A stretch of DNA of 34,684 nucleotides from Chloromonas sp. AAM2 (GCA_004335635.1 QAXH01005145.1:11420-46103); one strand, 5' to 3'; positions 9,294 through 20,110 are shown, counted from the first letter of the stretch. Notes: a model not told the origin generated them from the sequence alone. A program made the numbers and translations.

Positions 9294-11480
9294 TCAGCGG
9301 GGTAGCACAGCAGCCAGCACGTCCAGCAGTTTCACGTGGTCTGTTGCCTCAGGCGCCTCAACCGCCAGACTGTCCTTAGAAACCGCTCTCACGTGCACTG
9401 CCCTGAAACCCTGTTTGGCACCCATGACGACCTGCAAAGAAAACAAGTGTGTCGAACAAGTGAGGTGAGACAGGTGTGCGTCAAAAACGGAAAAGCGAGC
9501 GTATGTGTGTGTGTGTGTGTGTCGAAAACGTGTGTGTCAAAAACGAACAAATGTGTTTGTGGCTGAGCTGCCTAGTTCGACATCCTTGTTGATGCCAACC
9601 TCTCACAACAGCGCTTATGCCAACCTCTGACTACAGCCAGCCTGCCTGCTATCATATCCGGCATGCACCACAGTTATTGTCTGCCTTTCTGCAGACGGAA
9701 TTCCTCATGTTCGTTCGTTTTGATTCTTGCTCGGGGTAGATCAGGGCGGTGCCCATTCCGTTCCGTGTCCTGTGACGGCTTCCCTGCAATTGCCCCCTGC
9801 GCACCTCTGGCCCTGCTTGTGTGCCTGTGCGCCAGCTCAACCTGAACAGCACCCAGCTACCAGGCATCAAGCTTTCTTCATCTGAGTGCCCCTGGACGTC
9901 CTGGGCTGAGAAGGGCAGGTGGGTGGGCCGACCGTGGGGGTCCACATACCTACAAGAGGGGTGAGGACACGTTTTCGACCGTTTTCTGTTGTCCTGATAC
10001 ATTAGTAGTAGTATCCTACAGCAACATGTGGTTGTTTTCTGTTGGCCCCACAGACGGCGTTCGGTTGACCCCACTGGTACAGTGTAGTTCAGTCTTGTAC
10101 AGTATAACGGCATGATTGCCATCCTGCTGTGTCAAATCCCCACCAACGATATCTGCGTCCTCCATCTGTGCTCAACATCAGAGATCATACGATTGTTCAC
10201 ATGGGGAAGTCGTCACAGGGCATGGTACGGGGTGGGCACTGCAGCGGTGATCGCTTTGGACATCGTTCATCGTTTTGAGAGGATGAAGTGCAATAAGCCA
10301 GAACGAAACCTGACAATACCAGCCAGAACGGCAGAAAACGGAAAGTACTTGTTAAGTATCTGCTATACAAGAACACTGGCTCTGCCCTCAAACTGACAGC
10401 GAGCTGGGCGTTCAAAGCAGGCATGATTGACCACATGAAGGCAAAGCATCACATTAAGCCATGAAGGTTTACGCCACCAAGGTCGCCACCTCACCTCAAA
10501 ATGCCTGGCTCAGGCTTTCCTCCTGCATTGGATGGCACTGTGGCAGGGCTCTGAATGACTATCCCCACACTCTCCCTCTCCGCCACCTCCTCATGCTTCA
10601 CTGAGCCCATGGGCGCATGGGACACCGCATGCGCGCATGGACGCCCTGTGTGGGGGTCAGTGCTGGCATGGTACTGCACTGCCAAGCCGACCTGAAATGC
10701 GTACAGACACAATCATAGCACATGGCGGGAAGACCCTCTTGATCATTAGTATCAAGGTTAGGGATTGTGCAGTGCACTGACTCGGTGGTTTGTTGGTTGG
10801 ATTCTGGGCAAGCCTTCTGTTGGTTGTGCTGTTGAGCTTTTAGTATTTCATGTTATAGCGTATGCAGGGGCTCCCAGAGTGTCAGCAGAGAATGGGCTAC
10901 CGGCTTCTTGCTGAGTGTTTACATGCAATTGTTGGCAAGCCGAGACCAACCGGTTCCTAAGCCTCATGCTCGTGTCGGCAAGACAGTGGCTATCCATGTC
11001 TCACGTATGGCTTCCTAGCATGCGCCGCCAGCTCGTCCTTTGCTGTAACCAATCTGAGTACCTGTAGGTCTTCAGGGGGCAGGTCGCTTAGCTGGTCAAA
11101 GTGAAAGAAGACGTCCAAGGTGCGGGCGGGCAGAACCTGCATGCAAGGTTGTGTGAGCGGGCTCACGGGCAGAATCTTTGTTTTGCCTGCTGTCTCAGCC
11201 AAATCTTGCTTGCATCCCCTTTTTCTGAGGTCCATGCATGTTAGAAACAACGGTGTCTCATGTAAGCAGGAGTCTCAAGGCATGTCTCAAGAGAACTGCA
11301 GCTACACATGCGCACATCCAATGATGCCATACCATGACACTGACCACTCACTGGACGGATGAAGCCGAAGTTGTTCCTGAGATTGACTATGCTTCCAAAC
11401 AGCACCGACTGAGAGGTACTGTTGGTGTCGTTCTGCGCTGGTGATGAGAGTTTTTTGGACTGAGATGAGCTTTCTGACAT
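9294..11480 (-). CDS. Cold-shock-domain protein, Unr/CSDE1-like fragment architecture
   Basis: Predicted single-stranded nucleic-acid-binding protein. Five minus-strand exons in transcript order: 11480-11352, 11136-11062, 10691-10495, 9949-9805, 9431-9294; all junction phases agree and the product is about 227 residues. Exons 1 and 2 rebuild a cold-shock domain: RNP1-like NNFGFIRP (about residues 36-43) and RNP2-like LDVFFHF (about 50-56), then DLPPEDLQ joined to VGLAVQYHASTDPHTGRP, which fits the closing strands of the fold. The second half (GIVIQSP, GILRYVDPHGRPTHLPF, SWVLFRLSWRTG) resembles a further cold-shock-like unit without an aromatic RNP2, as in the non-canonical domains of Unr. The start ATG at 11480 is uncertain; the frame is open upstream, and a cag near 11468 could be an acceptor. 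The last exon has a near-identical inverted copy at 21013-21150. The exon 4 donor (gtgcgc) lies about 15 bases from a dispersed repeat. Confidence 0.72.
9506..9524. repeat. (TG)n microsatellite
   Basis: A short TG tract in the last intron of the cold-shock gene, flanked by gtcaaaaacg/gtcgaaaacg repeats. Confidence 0.8.
9718..9788 (-). repeat. Dispersed repeat family 1, inverted copy
   Basis: On the minus strand it reads cagggaagccgtcacaggac, then a cggaacgg...gggcaccgccctg core, then gagcaagaatcaaaacg. It sits in intron 4 of the cold-shock gene, starting about 15 bases after the predicted exon 4 donor. Confidence 0.8.
10203..10246 (+). repeat. Dispersed repeat family 1, short diverged copy
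   Basis: ggggaagtcgtcacagggca and gtacggggtgggcactgc match the family 1 head with several changes. It lies in intron 3 of the cold-shock gene. Confidence 0.6.
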
Positions 11481-13812
11481 GTGCGTCTTTGAAATAGGGG
11501 CATGGCATTGACAGAAGTGGCGAGTGCGGAAGTGCATGCGAAGCCTCGATCAAAACCTAAGGGCTGTTTCCATGATTCAAATCTCACTTGCCCTCTCTGC
11601 CGGTTGCGAAGACAGGTGCCGGATGCCGGCTGCGCAGCCAGATGAAACGACAGTCGCTTGTACTTAACTTGAACACGTATAACTCGAACTAGTCAACTCA
11701 ATTGTAATCGTAGATCAGTGTGAAGACAGATCAGCAGCGTCCCCGCCACACCCACATCATGACTGTGCTTACAATGCGGTGGCTCGCAACTTGCAACACT
11801 GTCACACACCTTGCCCCGATCTGTGTTCTGGCTAGACGCTAGAGTGAATGTTTTTGGAGAATTGCAACAGCGGACAGACCTGCATGGTGCAGAAAGCAGA
11901 GCAGAAGTGCTGTCTGGAACGACATGGACATCGGCTGGGCGAGATCGTTCCAGAACCACAAGATGCATCGCATGTCGCCTCAGGTGAAGAAAGCAGGGCA
12001 GCTGACTAACGTCAAAGGCAAAGGCTGGCCGTTGCTGCTTGTACAACGTGAAAGGAAAAGAGGCTGCATATGATGGTTCTGTCTTGAACGACCTGAACAT
12101 CTAACATTAGCTGGGCAAAATGGTTGACCAGTGCAATCGTGCTTGCTAGGCGCCTGATTACAGCCGGTCCTGCAGCTGGACACAGCTGGTGGAAGTCGCC
12201 ATGCTGGCCCGAATTCGACATCAAGTGTGGCATGCCGGCGATTAGTTGCTTCACTGACTGGTCTGCTCGTCTGTACGCCTCCATGGCAAACTTGTTTGTG
12301 ATGGTGTTTTTGTCAGCTGGCAGGTACAGCTTGCATTGCAGGCGGCTGTTGCTGGGTAGCTGCTGGCTCACAGCTTGCATCCCCGCAAGTGCACTCCGCA
12401 ATGACCATCACACTTGCGTTTGCCTGCACTGTCAGTCATAACCATGCAGGTGTACAGACAAGCAGACCCATCAGTTGCAGTGGGCAACCATTTTGCCAAC
12501 CAACGTCGGGTCTGCTTAGGAAGCAGGTCAAACTCCTGACGCTTGGGCAGTTTGGGGAGGAGTCAATGGCAAGTGGCTGTGACATTCTGCCAGCCAATTG
12601 ATGCAACCAATAACTACCACCAAGACTGACACTTACAAGGCTCCACCCTGCCAAGAACAGAGGCTGCATTCTGTACCCACCAAGAGACGCCTGCCTGAAT
12701 GAAAAAACAAGGGAGCAGAGTGACATCGAGCGGCTCATGGGTGATTTGAGTAGGCCTTCAGTTGTCCCGTGATTCCTCTCCGCGCTTCGTCTTTTGCTTT
12801 CTTTCCTGTTGCCTGAACATCTCCTTTCCCGTGTTCTGTTGGCCAGGACAGTGTCCAACATCGCTTGTTAGGGCTTGCTAGCACTCGTGCGGGTGGGACA
12901 TACAGTCACGTAAGAATGATATTCTTAGACAGTACCTTGACACTGTGACTGTACTATGCTGCATTATGATTACTTTACTAGTAGACACAAGGCAGGGCAT
13001 CTCGTCCTCATCAGGATACAAGCATTTCCATGAGTGAGTGTGTCCAGTTTGGACGAAGCAGTTATCAAAACCTAGGACCAATAGAGTTGTATATCGACCT
13101 GACAGCATGTCGAAAGAATTCCTGAATGGCTGAGCATGCATACCACAAGGGCTTGCACGAAACAAGCATTCGAAATCACAATGATTGTTACAGCTTGCTT
13201 CCATTACGGCAGGGCAACAAAACGAACGGTGCAAGAGAGGCTGACGAAAGTCGCAAGAGCCATAAGTATTAACCAGTCTGGGCCTGGAAGCTGTTCCAGC
13301 AGTGATGCTGACTCTTGCGAGTGCGAGCCAGAAAAGCAGAAAATAGCGACATCAGGCACTCTGTTTACCAATTGCAACACCATGCTATGTGTGCAAGCTT
13401 GAGTAAACTTTTCCTCTGTTGTTTGGCTCCTGGCAAGGGGCTTGTGCGCAAGGGGCTTGTACGACTCAACGCCCATACACAATCTGCGCCCATACGGGTA
13501 GAAAGTTTATCCCGCCAATAATCCCCCACGTCATGCCTTTCCATTCACCTTGCAGCTCAGAAGGCGTGCTTTGTGATTTTCCAAGTCCCAACTTGTGGCC
13601 GCACAAGCTCCTCGGCTTGCGCTTGTACTACAACGAAAACGGTAAAATCCGCATATACGGTCGTCCCTATTCGTAATTGATTGCCGTCAGCTGCAAGCTG
13701 CAAGCTGCCGTGCATTGTTTGGAGTTGACTTTCGTACAGCTTTGCGCTTCCACTCGCAAGTTCTCGGGTCAAATCCATCGGAGCACGCCTCTACCCGAAA
13801 CACTCCCATCGA
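11481..13812. other. Region between divergent cold-shock and antiporter genes
   Basis: No gene recognised. Minus-strand open frames of 129-141 codons around 12012-12401 and 12436-12861 are long for the local composition, but I could not match them to a family or give them clean exon boundaries. The 5' ends of both flanking genes, and possibly further 5' exons of either, should lie here. Confidence 0.4.
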
Positions 13813-16800
13813 ATGGTCTGGGTTCTTTTGGACCCTCTGACCCAGCCTTTGCTCATCTTCTTGCTGCAGGTGAGCGTTCAGTCGCGTAGTGAGTCTTCGC
13901 CGGTTTGTCCATCATCCTTCCATCCTTGTGCCCTGGGGTCGTTGTGAACAACCGGCCTGGTGGTGTCAACTTGTCTTGCTTTCGCAGCTCGCGCTTTGCC
14001 TGTTTGTGACACGCTTGCTGGGATGGATCCTTGGCAAGGTTCACGAGCCTCAGGTGGGTGCTGTCGGCAGCTGCGAGAAGGTGGGGACCCATGAGGGTGT
14101 TTTAGGGTGAGGGTCTCTGCTTTTCGCCCTGAATTCTGGCATGCACGCATCAGACGCACAGCTAGTCTGCTCACAACATTTTGAACACACAGCATGCAAC
14201 CACTTGCCCTTCCTGCAGGTCATTGGCGAGGTGATCGGTGGCATCATCATGGGACCGTCAGTGCTGGGCCACATCCCAGGTAAATCATTTGAAGGAACCT
14301 GCCTTCCAGTCTGCTGCTTGCTCGGGTCTGGCCTGGACGGCACCTATCCACGTCTCGTGCATGGCTTGTTAGTGACCCACATCGTATGTGACACTCCCTG
14401 CTGAAAGCCCTTTGTGAAGACGTGAAGCTTCATGTCTTGACAGCAGCGTCAAAAGCGATCGTTCCCTTGTGTGCAGGCTTCACAATCACGGTGTTTCCCA
14501 AGGCTGTCAAGCTGGCCAGCGGCGCAACGTACAACTCCCTGGAAACGTTCGGCGTCATCGCCACTGTGGGGCTCATTCTCTTCATGTTCATTATGGGAGC
14601 CGAGGTGTGTGCTCTTGCCTAACCTAACCTACCTGCGCCCTAACCTAACCTAAAGTGCTTTGACTTCTGTGTTCTTTGATCTGTGCGCCTTGAAACTGCC
14701 TTCTGTTGCTCAGGGTTGATTAGGACGGTATCCAGCCTCGTCAATTGCATGGCTTGCTAGCGTCCGCGCTCAGTGCATGTGAGCCTCCTGATGTAATCAA
14801 TTCACCATACAACCTGTGACCCAATCTACCTGTGACCCAATCTACCTGTATCTACCTGTAACTACCTGTGACCCAATCTACCTGTATCTACCTGTATCTA
14901 CCTGTATCTACCTGTGACCTCCCTGTGAACTACCTGACTAGGTCTCCTGGCCCTTCTTGCGTCCCTTTATCTAGTCATTGACCTTGAGTTCGGCGGCTCT
15001 GTCCTTTTTGCTTTGGGTTGGCCTGCCTTGCCTGCTTTGTTTCCTGCTTTCGTTTTGCTTTCTTGCTCAGGGTCGGCCAGGGCGGTGCCCATCCCGTTCC
15101 GTGTCCTCTGACGGCTTCCCTGGTGTAAATACACATACCTGTGACCCAATTAATTGACTGCACAGGTAGAGTGGCACACCTATACAGTGCCACTCTACCT
15201 GTGTGCCACTCTACCTGTGACCCAATCAATTGACCCAATCTACCTGTATCTACTTGTGACCTGCCTGTGAACTACCTGTGACCCACCCTAACCCTAAGCC
15301 ATCGTCCTGCTGACACCAGGAGGTGGAGCCTAGACGTGCTTATGCTGTGGGCAGCGTTGTGTTGTTTGTACAGCCTTCAGTCGTTTTGTTAGCTGCTTAG
15401 CTCAAATCCTGGACGGTTCAAGCTGTTCAAGTCACTGTTCTTCGGTTGTTGCCTGTTAACATAGCATAGCGTTATTGTTAATAACACGTCGAGTGATTTT
15501 CAATGTGGCTCAGTTTTGCAGGTACCCATGTATGTAGGATTGCATGGCCCAAGCAATGCTCAAGCTGTTGATTTGCTGCTGAAAAAAGTTTGTACTTGTC
15601 GCTCATAAGATGCACCGAGCGTGAGCACCAGCAAACCACTGCTCAAGCTGCCTCTTTAACCTCTGTTGCTGTTGCAATTGCAGCTTGACAAGAAACTGCT
15701 GCGATCCGAGTGGAAGCGCTCGCTGCCCATCGCCGCTAGCGCGATCTGTTTTCCCTTCTGCATCGGTGCGGCTGCCAGCGTATGGCTGTCGGTTATCAAC
15801 GCCGAGGGCCAGCCGGGAAATTGGACCGCCCCGAGCGACACGGCTTTTCTTCTCTTCTTCGGCGCAAGCATGTCGTTCACTGCCTTCCCTGTCCTGGCGG
15901 CCATCCTCGCATCCAACAAAATTCTCGCCACCCCTCTAGGCGTGTTGGTGAGTAAGGGCGCTGTCAGAATAGTGAGGGTTGTCAACACCCGCCTCTTGCA
16001 TGGCTTGCCAGCGTTCGCGCTTGGTGCATGTGATATCCCCCAGTGTACTCAGCTCTTGCAGCTTTGTGCCTTACTTCTTGTCAATTTGCAGGCCATGTCC
16101 ACAGCTGCGATTGATGACATCAGCGCCTGGTGCGTGCTGGCTGTGGCGTCCTCCTTTGCAGCACACGGTTCCGCCATTGACGGTGAGTCCATCGGCGCAG
16201 CCTGGACCAGTTGATTGATTTGTTACATCAGGGAAGCCGTCAAAGGACACGGGACGGGTTGTGTACCGCCCTGACCTACCCTGAGCAAAAGGAGAAGAAA
16301 GGCAGGAACAAAGGCAGAATCAGGCCCACAGGCACGAAAGAACAAGGCAGAAAGGAAGGCAACCGGCTAAGAAAGATAGAAAAGCCAGATGTAGGTAGTG
16401 TTGAAATACATATATCAAAAGACAGAAAAGTGTATGTTACAAGAATGAACACAACCAGTAACGCTTCCAGTAGTCAGAAGGGTGCTGTCTGTTGTCACGA
16501 ATGAGCATGAAGATACCTTGTTTGTCATAACCGCGAGAGCACATTCTGTAGCCTGGCAATGACAGTTCACCGGGATGTAATGTGGTGTGCTATCGGGGTT
16601 TGGGGGCCCTGCTCAGGGTCAAGATTATTTTACGGTCAACGCGTCTGTGACGACGTCTGTGACGGCTGCTGTGCAGCTAGAATGTCATCCGAAACCCAGA
16701 AAATGAAGCCTGCTGATGTCATTGTAGCTCATTGTTTTCTTGGCCAGTAGCCAGGCTGGGAGTGAGGAGTAAAAGGAAAAGGCGAAGGAAGAGAGGAAAA

Positions 16801-17836
16801 ACCCGGAACATGGGAAAGGGAAAAGAACAACAAACTGAGAAGAATTACCAGAACTGCAACCTTTGTCGGCAGCTGTCTGACTTTCCCGCCTTCCATTTAC
16901 TTCTCTGCTGCGAATGCTACACAGGCTTGTACACCTGCCTCCTGGCGCTGGGGTTCGTGCTGGTCATGATCGCCCTGTACCATGTGCTGCGCTGGCTCCA
17001 CCACCGCCTCAACCACTACCAGTTGGCTGACAACCGTTACTACTTTTGCTTCCTGATGCTGCTGCTTACCGGCAGTGCTTACGTGACCGAGGTGCGGATT
17101 GAATCCAAGTTGACTATTGAAACACCTGACAAAAGTATGGACTGAATGCAGCACTTGACAAAAATATGTACTGAATGGGAGTAATAATTTGATGATCCGG
17201 TGGGCAGCCTTACAACTCATGAGGGCAGTGGTCACTGGGAGGTGTCTGGCACTGGGTACAAAACACCCAGTGGCTGGGTACAATCCATGCATACAAAAAC
17301 ACTGGGTCGTGTAGCAGCCGCCCTTTGGTATGATGAGAAGCAAAGGTCGCAAGCGAGGCGCACATGGCCCATCAATCCACCTGTGACGCCTGTGCACTGT
17401 GGCGTCTGTCATGGTAGTGTCATCATCATTTCATCATTACATGGCTTTTCATGGTTCAACCCACGGTACTGCACCTACGGCTGTCATAGTAGTGTGACTC
17501 AATTGAAGCGTCAGTACAAGTACAATTGTATACGGCTAGGGTAGCAATGCCTACCGAGATCATCACAGCGGAGGGCCCGCATGCACACTGAGCTCGACCG
17601 CTGGCAGCCATGCCTGATTACTGATGTGCCACTCCCGCCTGTTGTGACCGCGCAGGTGATAGGCATCCATGCGTTCTTTGGCGCCTTCGTGATGGGGCTC
17701 ATCACGCCCAAGTCGCAGGGGTTCCTGGACACCTTGCTGCCAAAGATGGAGCTGGTGGTGGCAGAGGTGCGTTGTACACTGTGTTATCATTGGTTATAAT
17801 CCTGATGATTTTATGCAAATATACGTATACACACAC

Positions 17837-17869
<33 letters not shown>

Positions 17870-17934
17870 TACTTACGCAAAACGCGATTTCATGCAATAT
17901 ATATGTGTAAACATTATATAGTATGCGTAAATAA

Positions 17935-17970
<36 letters not shown>

Positions 17971-19943
17971 TTGTTTTTATGCAAATAATACTATACCATA
18001 CTTATATACTACTATATTGTAATAATATTTTTACATTATTTTACATTATTTTTAAATATAACTATAACGCATAATTTTTACAAGCACCACTAAGGTTACC
18101 ATTCTACCAATCAAAATACACAGTATTCAATGACAATTGTTGCTGTGCCTGTTGCGCTTTGTCTCTGTGCTCCTCCTGAGGTTACCCTGTGACCGTGATT
18201 GTGAGCACCTCTCTCTCTCTTAGCAGCAACCGCAAACAACCGCAGCCACAATACTCAATGGCAAAGATGGTGGTTGTGTGCTAATGCGTGTGCACGCGAG
18301 CAGGTGCTGCTGCCCCTCTACTTTGTCAACTCCGGCATTCGCACCAACATCAACACGCTGAGCACAGGCCGGGACTGGGGCATTACGCTCGCCATCATCC
18401 TGTTCGCATGCGTGGCAAAGTTCGTACCCACGTGTCTGGTCTGCAAGATCCTCACCAAGTAAGCTGGCGCTCTTACACATTCACATGTATGTGCGTATGT
18501 CTGACATGCAGTTCTCCCTCACATAAACACGCCCCACATGGAACGGGTACAAAGCAAGCTGTAGGGCCAGAAATGCAGAAAGGAGGATAGGGGAAAGAGG
18601 AGAGGGTTTTTGAAAAAGGAGGATAGGGGAAAGAGGAGAGGGTTTTTGAAAAAGGAGGATAGGGGAAAGAGGAGAGGGTTTTTGAAACGTCCAATTGCTC
18701 CTGATGCTACAGATGGCGTTTCCCTAACACTGGCGTTTCTCCAAGGCCTGCGGCATTCGTCTGCATGTGCTTGTCAGTCTCCAGATGAGTTTCGCCATCT
18801 CACATTGCAGACGGTCCTGGCGCTTCAGCACCACTCTAGGGTTTCTGATGAACACCCGCGGGCTGGTGGAGCTAATCGTGCTAAACATCGGCTTGAGCAT
18901 GGTGCGTTTTACTGTTTAGTATGCGTTGCCACAGTGCGTGGCATAGAACAGGTGACTTCCTGGCCTAAAACCCCTGCTCAATTCTCCATGTGCTAAACCA
19001 CCTTGTGATGGCTCGCCCATCTGGTGGTTCGATTTTTAGTTAACATCTGTTGACAGCCACAGCAGGATGGAACACAACAAGCTCAGCTGCAGCACCGTAA
19101 GGCCAACCCGCTACCTTTGGCTCTTTGATCGTATTCTGTTCATGGGATCAAATCACGATGAGGTATTCTCATGATTTTCTTGACCTCCAGGGTGTCCTAT
19201 CTGAGAAGCTTTTCACGATGATGGTTTTGATGGCCATTGTAACCACCGTGATGACATCCCCTGCGGTGTACTTCTTGTTTCTACGGAAGTACCCGGACGG
19301 CATTGAAAGCAAGGAGGACGCTCGCGAGCAGGTGTGCCGAAAACCTATGTTCCTGTATGTATATATAGGTGTGTGCATCGGTACACAGTTCATAAAATCA
19401 TAAAAAGAGCAGGTAAGCCATAAGATTTATGTTCATGTATGCATCTACAGCCTGCGTTCGTACTGCATTCGTACAGACAGGTGTGTGCATTGGTACAGAC
19501 GTCATCGTGTTGACGCTCCCCCGCTTTATTTCCTTCTTTTTTGTGCTGCACTTTTCGTTCTCTTGCTCAGTTGTGGCTGTCAGTTGTGGCGTTTGAGTAA
19601 GGTCATGAAGACAGTTGGTATGGATTGCTGGCTGGTTTGAGTTGCTGACATCCGGTGCTTGGTGCGTGTGGGAGCCCCTGCTGAAGCATAGGGAAAAAAC
19701 AGGTTCACAGCTTGGGTTACAGGGGGTCGTGTTTTACTATTACACTTTGCTGTTATTTGTATTGATTACATTGTGGTATACTATCGCACTGTTCTGCAGG
19801 TGGAAATTCTGGAAGCTGACGTGGCGTGCAGAAACGGCTCAGAAGCGGCGTTGGTATGTGACACCGAGACAGGAGATCGTCTGACCACTGCTGGTTCTAA
19901 TGAGCCAAAACCGCGGTCCATGGAGATTCAAGTCACACCATAG
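13813..19943 (+). CDS. Monovalent cation/H+ antiporter, CPA2 family (KefB/CHX type)
   Basis: Predicted polytopic membrane K+(Na+)/H+ exchanger. Twelve exons with matching phases: 13813-13869, 13988-14053, 14219-14279, 14477-14604, 15684-15947, 16092-16182, 16925-17091, 17656-17766, 18304-18458, 18811-18901, 19191-19331, 19800-19943; about 491 residues. Family marks are GEVIGGIIMGPSVLGHIPG (end of the second helix), LETFGVIATVGLILFMFIMG, SMSFTAFPVLAAILAS, the transport motif STAAIDDISAW with adjacent aspartates at about 200-201, LPLYFVNSGIRTNI, and LGFLMNTRGLVELIVLNIGL, a CHX signature. It ends soon after the membrane domain with a short acidic tail, lacking the long C-terminal region of land-plant CHX proteins and the TrkA-N domain of bacterial KefB. 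The start ATG opens MVWVLLDPLTQPLLIFLLQ, which aligns with the usual first helix (NPL..PLLLLQ), but another 5' exon is possible. Subcellular membrane unknown. Confidence 0.88.
14745..14800 (+). repeat. Dispersed repeat family 2 copy
   Basis: gcatggcttgctagcgtccg followed by cgctcagtgcatgtgagcct, in antiporter intron 4. Related copies are at 15988-16034, 26070-26118 and, inverted, at 17565-17612 and 28874-28924. Confidence 0.7.
14806..14945. repeat. Minisatellite of acctgtgacccaatct / acctgtatct units
   Basis: Alternating ctacctgtatctacctg and acctgtgacccaatct units in antiporter intron 4. The same units resume at 15133-15290, on the far side of the repeat copy at 14990-15121. Confidence 0.85.
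14990..15122 (-). repeat. Dispersed repeat family 1, long inverted copy
   Basis: On the minus strand: cagggaagccgtcagaggac, then a cggaacgggatgggcaccgc core, gaccctgagcaagaaag, and an A/G-rich tail with aaagcagg/aaggcagg units. It lies within the minisatellite of antiporter intron 4, apparently splitting it. Confidence 0.82.
15133..15297. repeat. Second block of the acctgtgaccc minisatellite, ending in ccctaaccctaa
   Basis: Same units as 14806-14945, with two copies of aattgac and an inverted pair of aggtagagtggcac / gtgccactctacct (about 15165-15200). It ends in accctaaccctaag, resembling two telomere-type units; cctaacctaacc also occurs near 14620-14652 right after exon 4. Confidence 0.8.
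15988..16034 (+). repeat. Dispersed repeat family 2 copy
   Basis: gcatggcttgccagcgttcg and cgcttggtgcatgtga, in antiporter intron 5. Confidence 0.65.
16211..16390 (+). repeat. Dispersed repeat family 1, fullest copy (SINE-like)
   Basis: Starts ttgattgatttgttacatca, then gggaagccgtcaaaggacac, a cgggttgtgtaccgccctga core, a ctgagcaaaaggag junction, and a purine-rich tail of ggcagaaagga/ggcaacc units to about 16390. Head and core recur at 9718, 10203, 14990, 20028, 27980 and 34132, and the tail at 9059. The size (about 180 bp), fixed head, A/G-rich tail and lack of coding capacity suggest a non-autonomous retroelement, but I see no clear Pol III A/B boxes. It lies in antiporter intron 6. Confidence 0.78.
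17425..17485 (+). repeat. Short dispersed repeat (atcatggctttcatggtt type)
   Basis: catcattacatggcttttca, then tggttcaacccacggtactg, matches 28122-28166 (catcatggcttctcatggct, gaacgcacggtgctgcagct). Both are intronic. Confidence 0.6.
17565..17612 (-). repeat. Dispersed repeat family 2, inverted copy
   Basis: On the minus strand: ggcatggctgccagcggtcg, agctcagtgtgcatgcgggc, cctccgctgt. It shares the gcgggccctccgctgt extension with the copy at 28874-28924. It ends about 45 bases before antiporter exon 8. Confidence 0.7.
17795..18130. repeat. AT-rich island with GATA, CT and TA microsatellites
   Basis: Antiporter intron 8 changes abruptly to very AT-rich DNA: (GATA)n at about 17837-17870, (CT)n then (TA)n at about 17933-17970, and an almost G/C-free stretch to about 18080. 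Neighbouring introns are near 50% GC by eye. No coding sequence is seen. Confidence 0.85.
18579..18690 (+). repeat. 36-bp tandem repeat, three copies
   Basis: Three nearly identical units, purine-rich (aaggaggataggggaaagag, then gagagggtttttgaa), with starts near 18579, 18615 and 18651, in antiporter intron 9. Confidence 0.95.
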
Positions 19944-20027
19944 AGTTCACGTGTGGCATATGGTGCACTGGAGCCCCTGAGGTCGTAGCGGTATTCAAAC
20001 AAATGTGTTTGTTTACAACAGAGAAGC

Positions 20028-20110
20028 CGTCAGGGGACGCGGAACGGATGTGCACGGAACGGATCGTCACGAGCCAGGCACCGCGCCGGCCTAGCAAGGA
20101 AGCTGAGCAT
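20028..20110 (+). repeat. Dispersed repeat family 1, rearranged copy
   Basis: tgtttacaacagagaagccg, tcaggggacgcggaacggat, followed by a second ggaacggat, suggest a short internal duplication. The A/G-rich tail is degenerate. Confidence 0.6.

Noticed and set aside
16211..16504. 97-codon open frame at the fullest dispersed repeat
   Set aside because: The frame is contained in repeat-derived sequence, and similar translations recur at other copies; no evidence of selection on protein.
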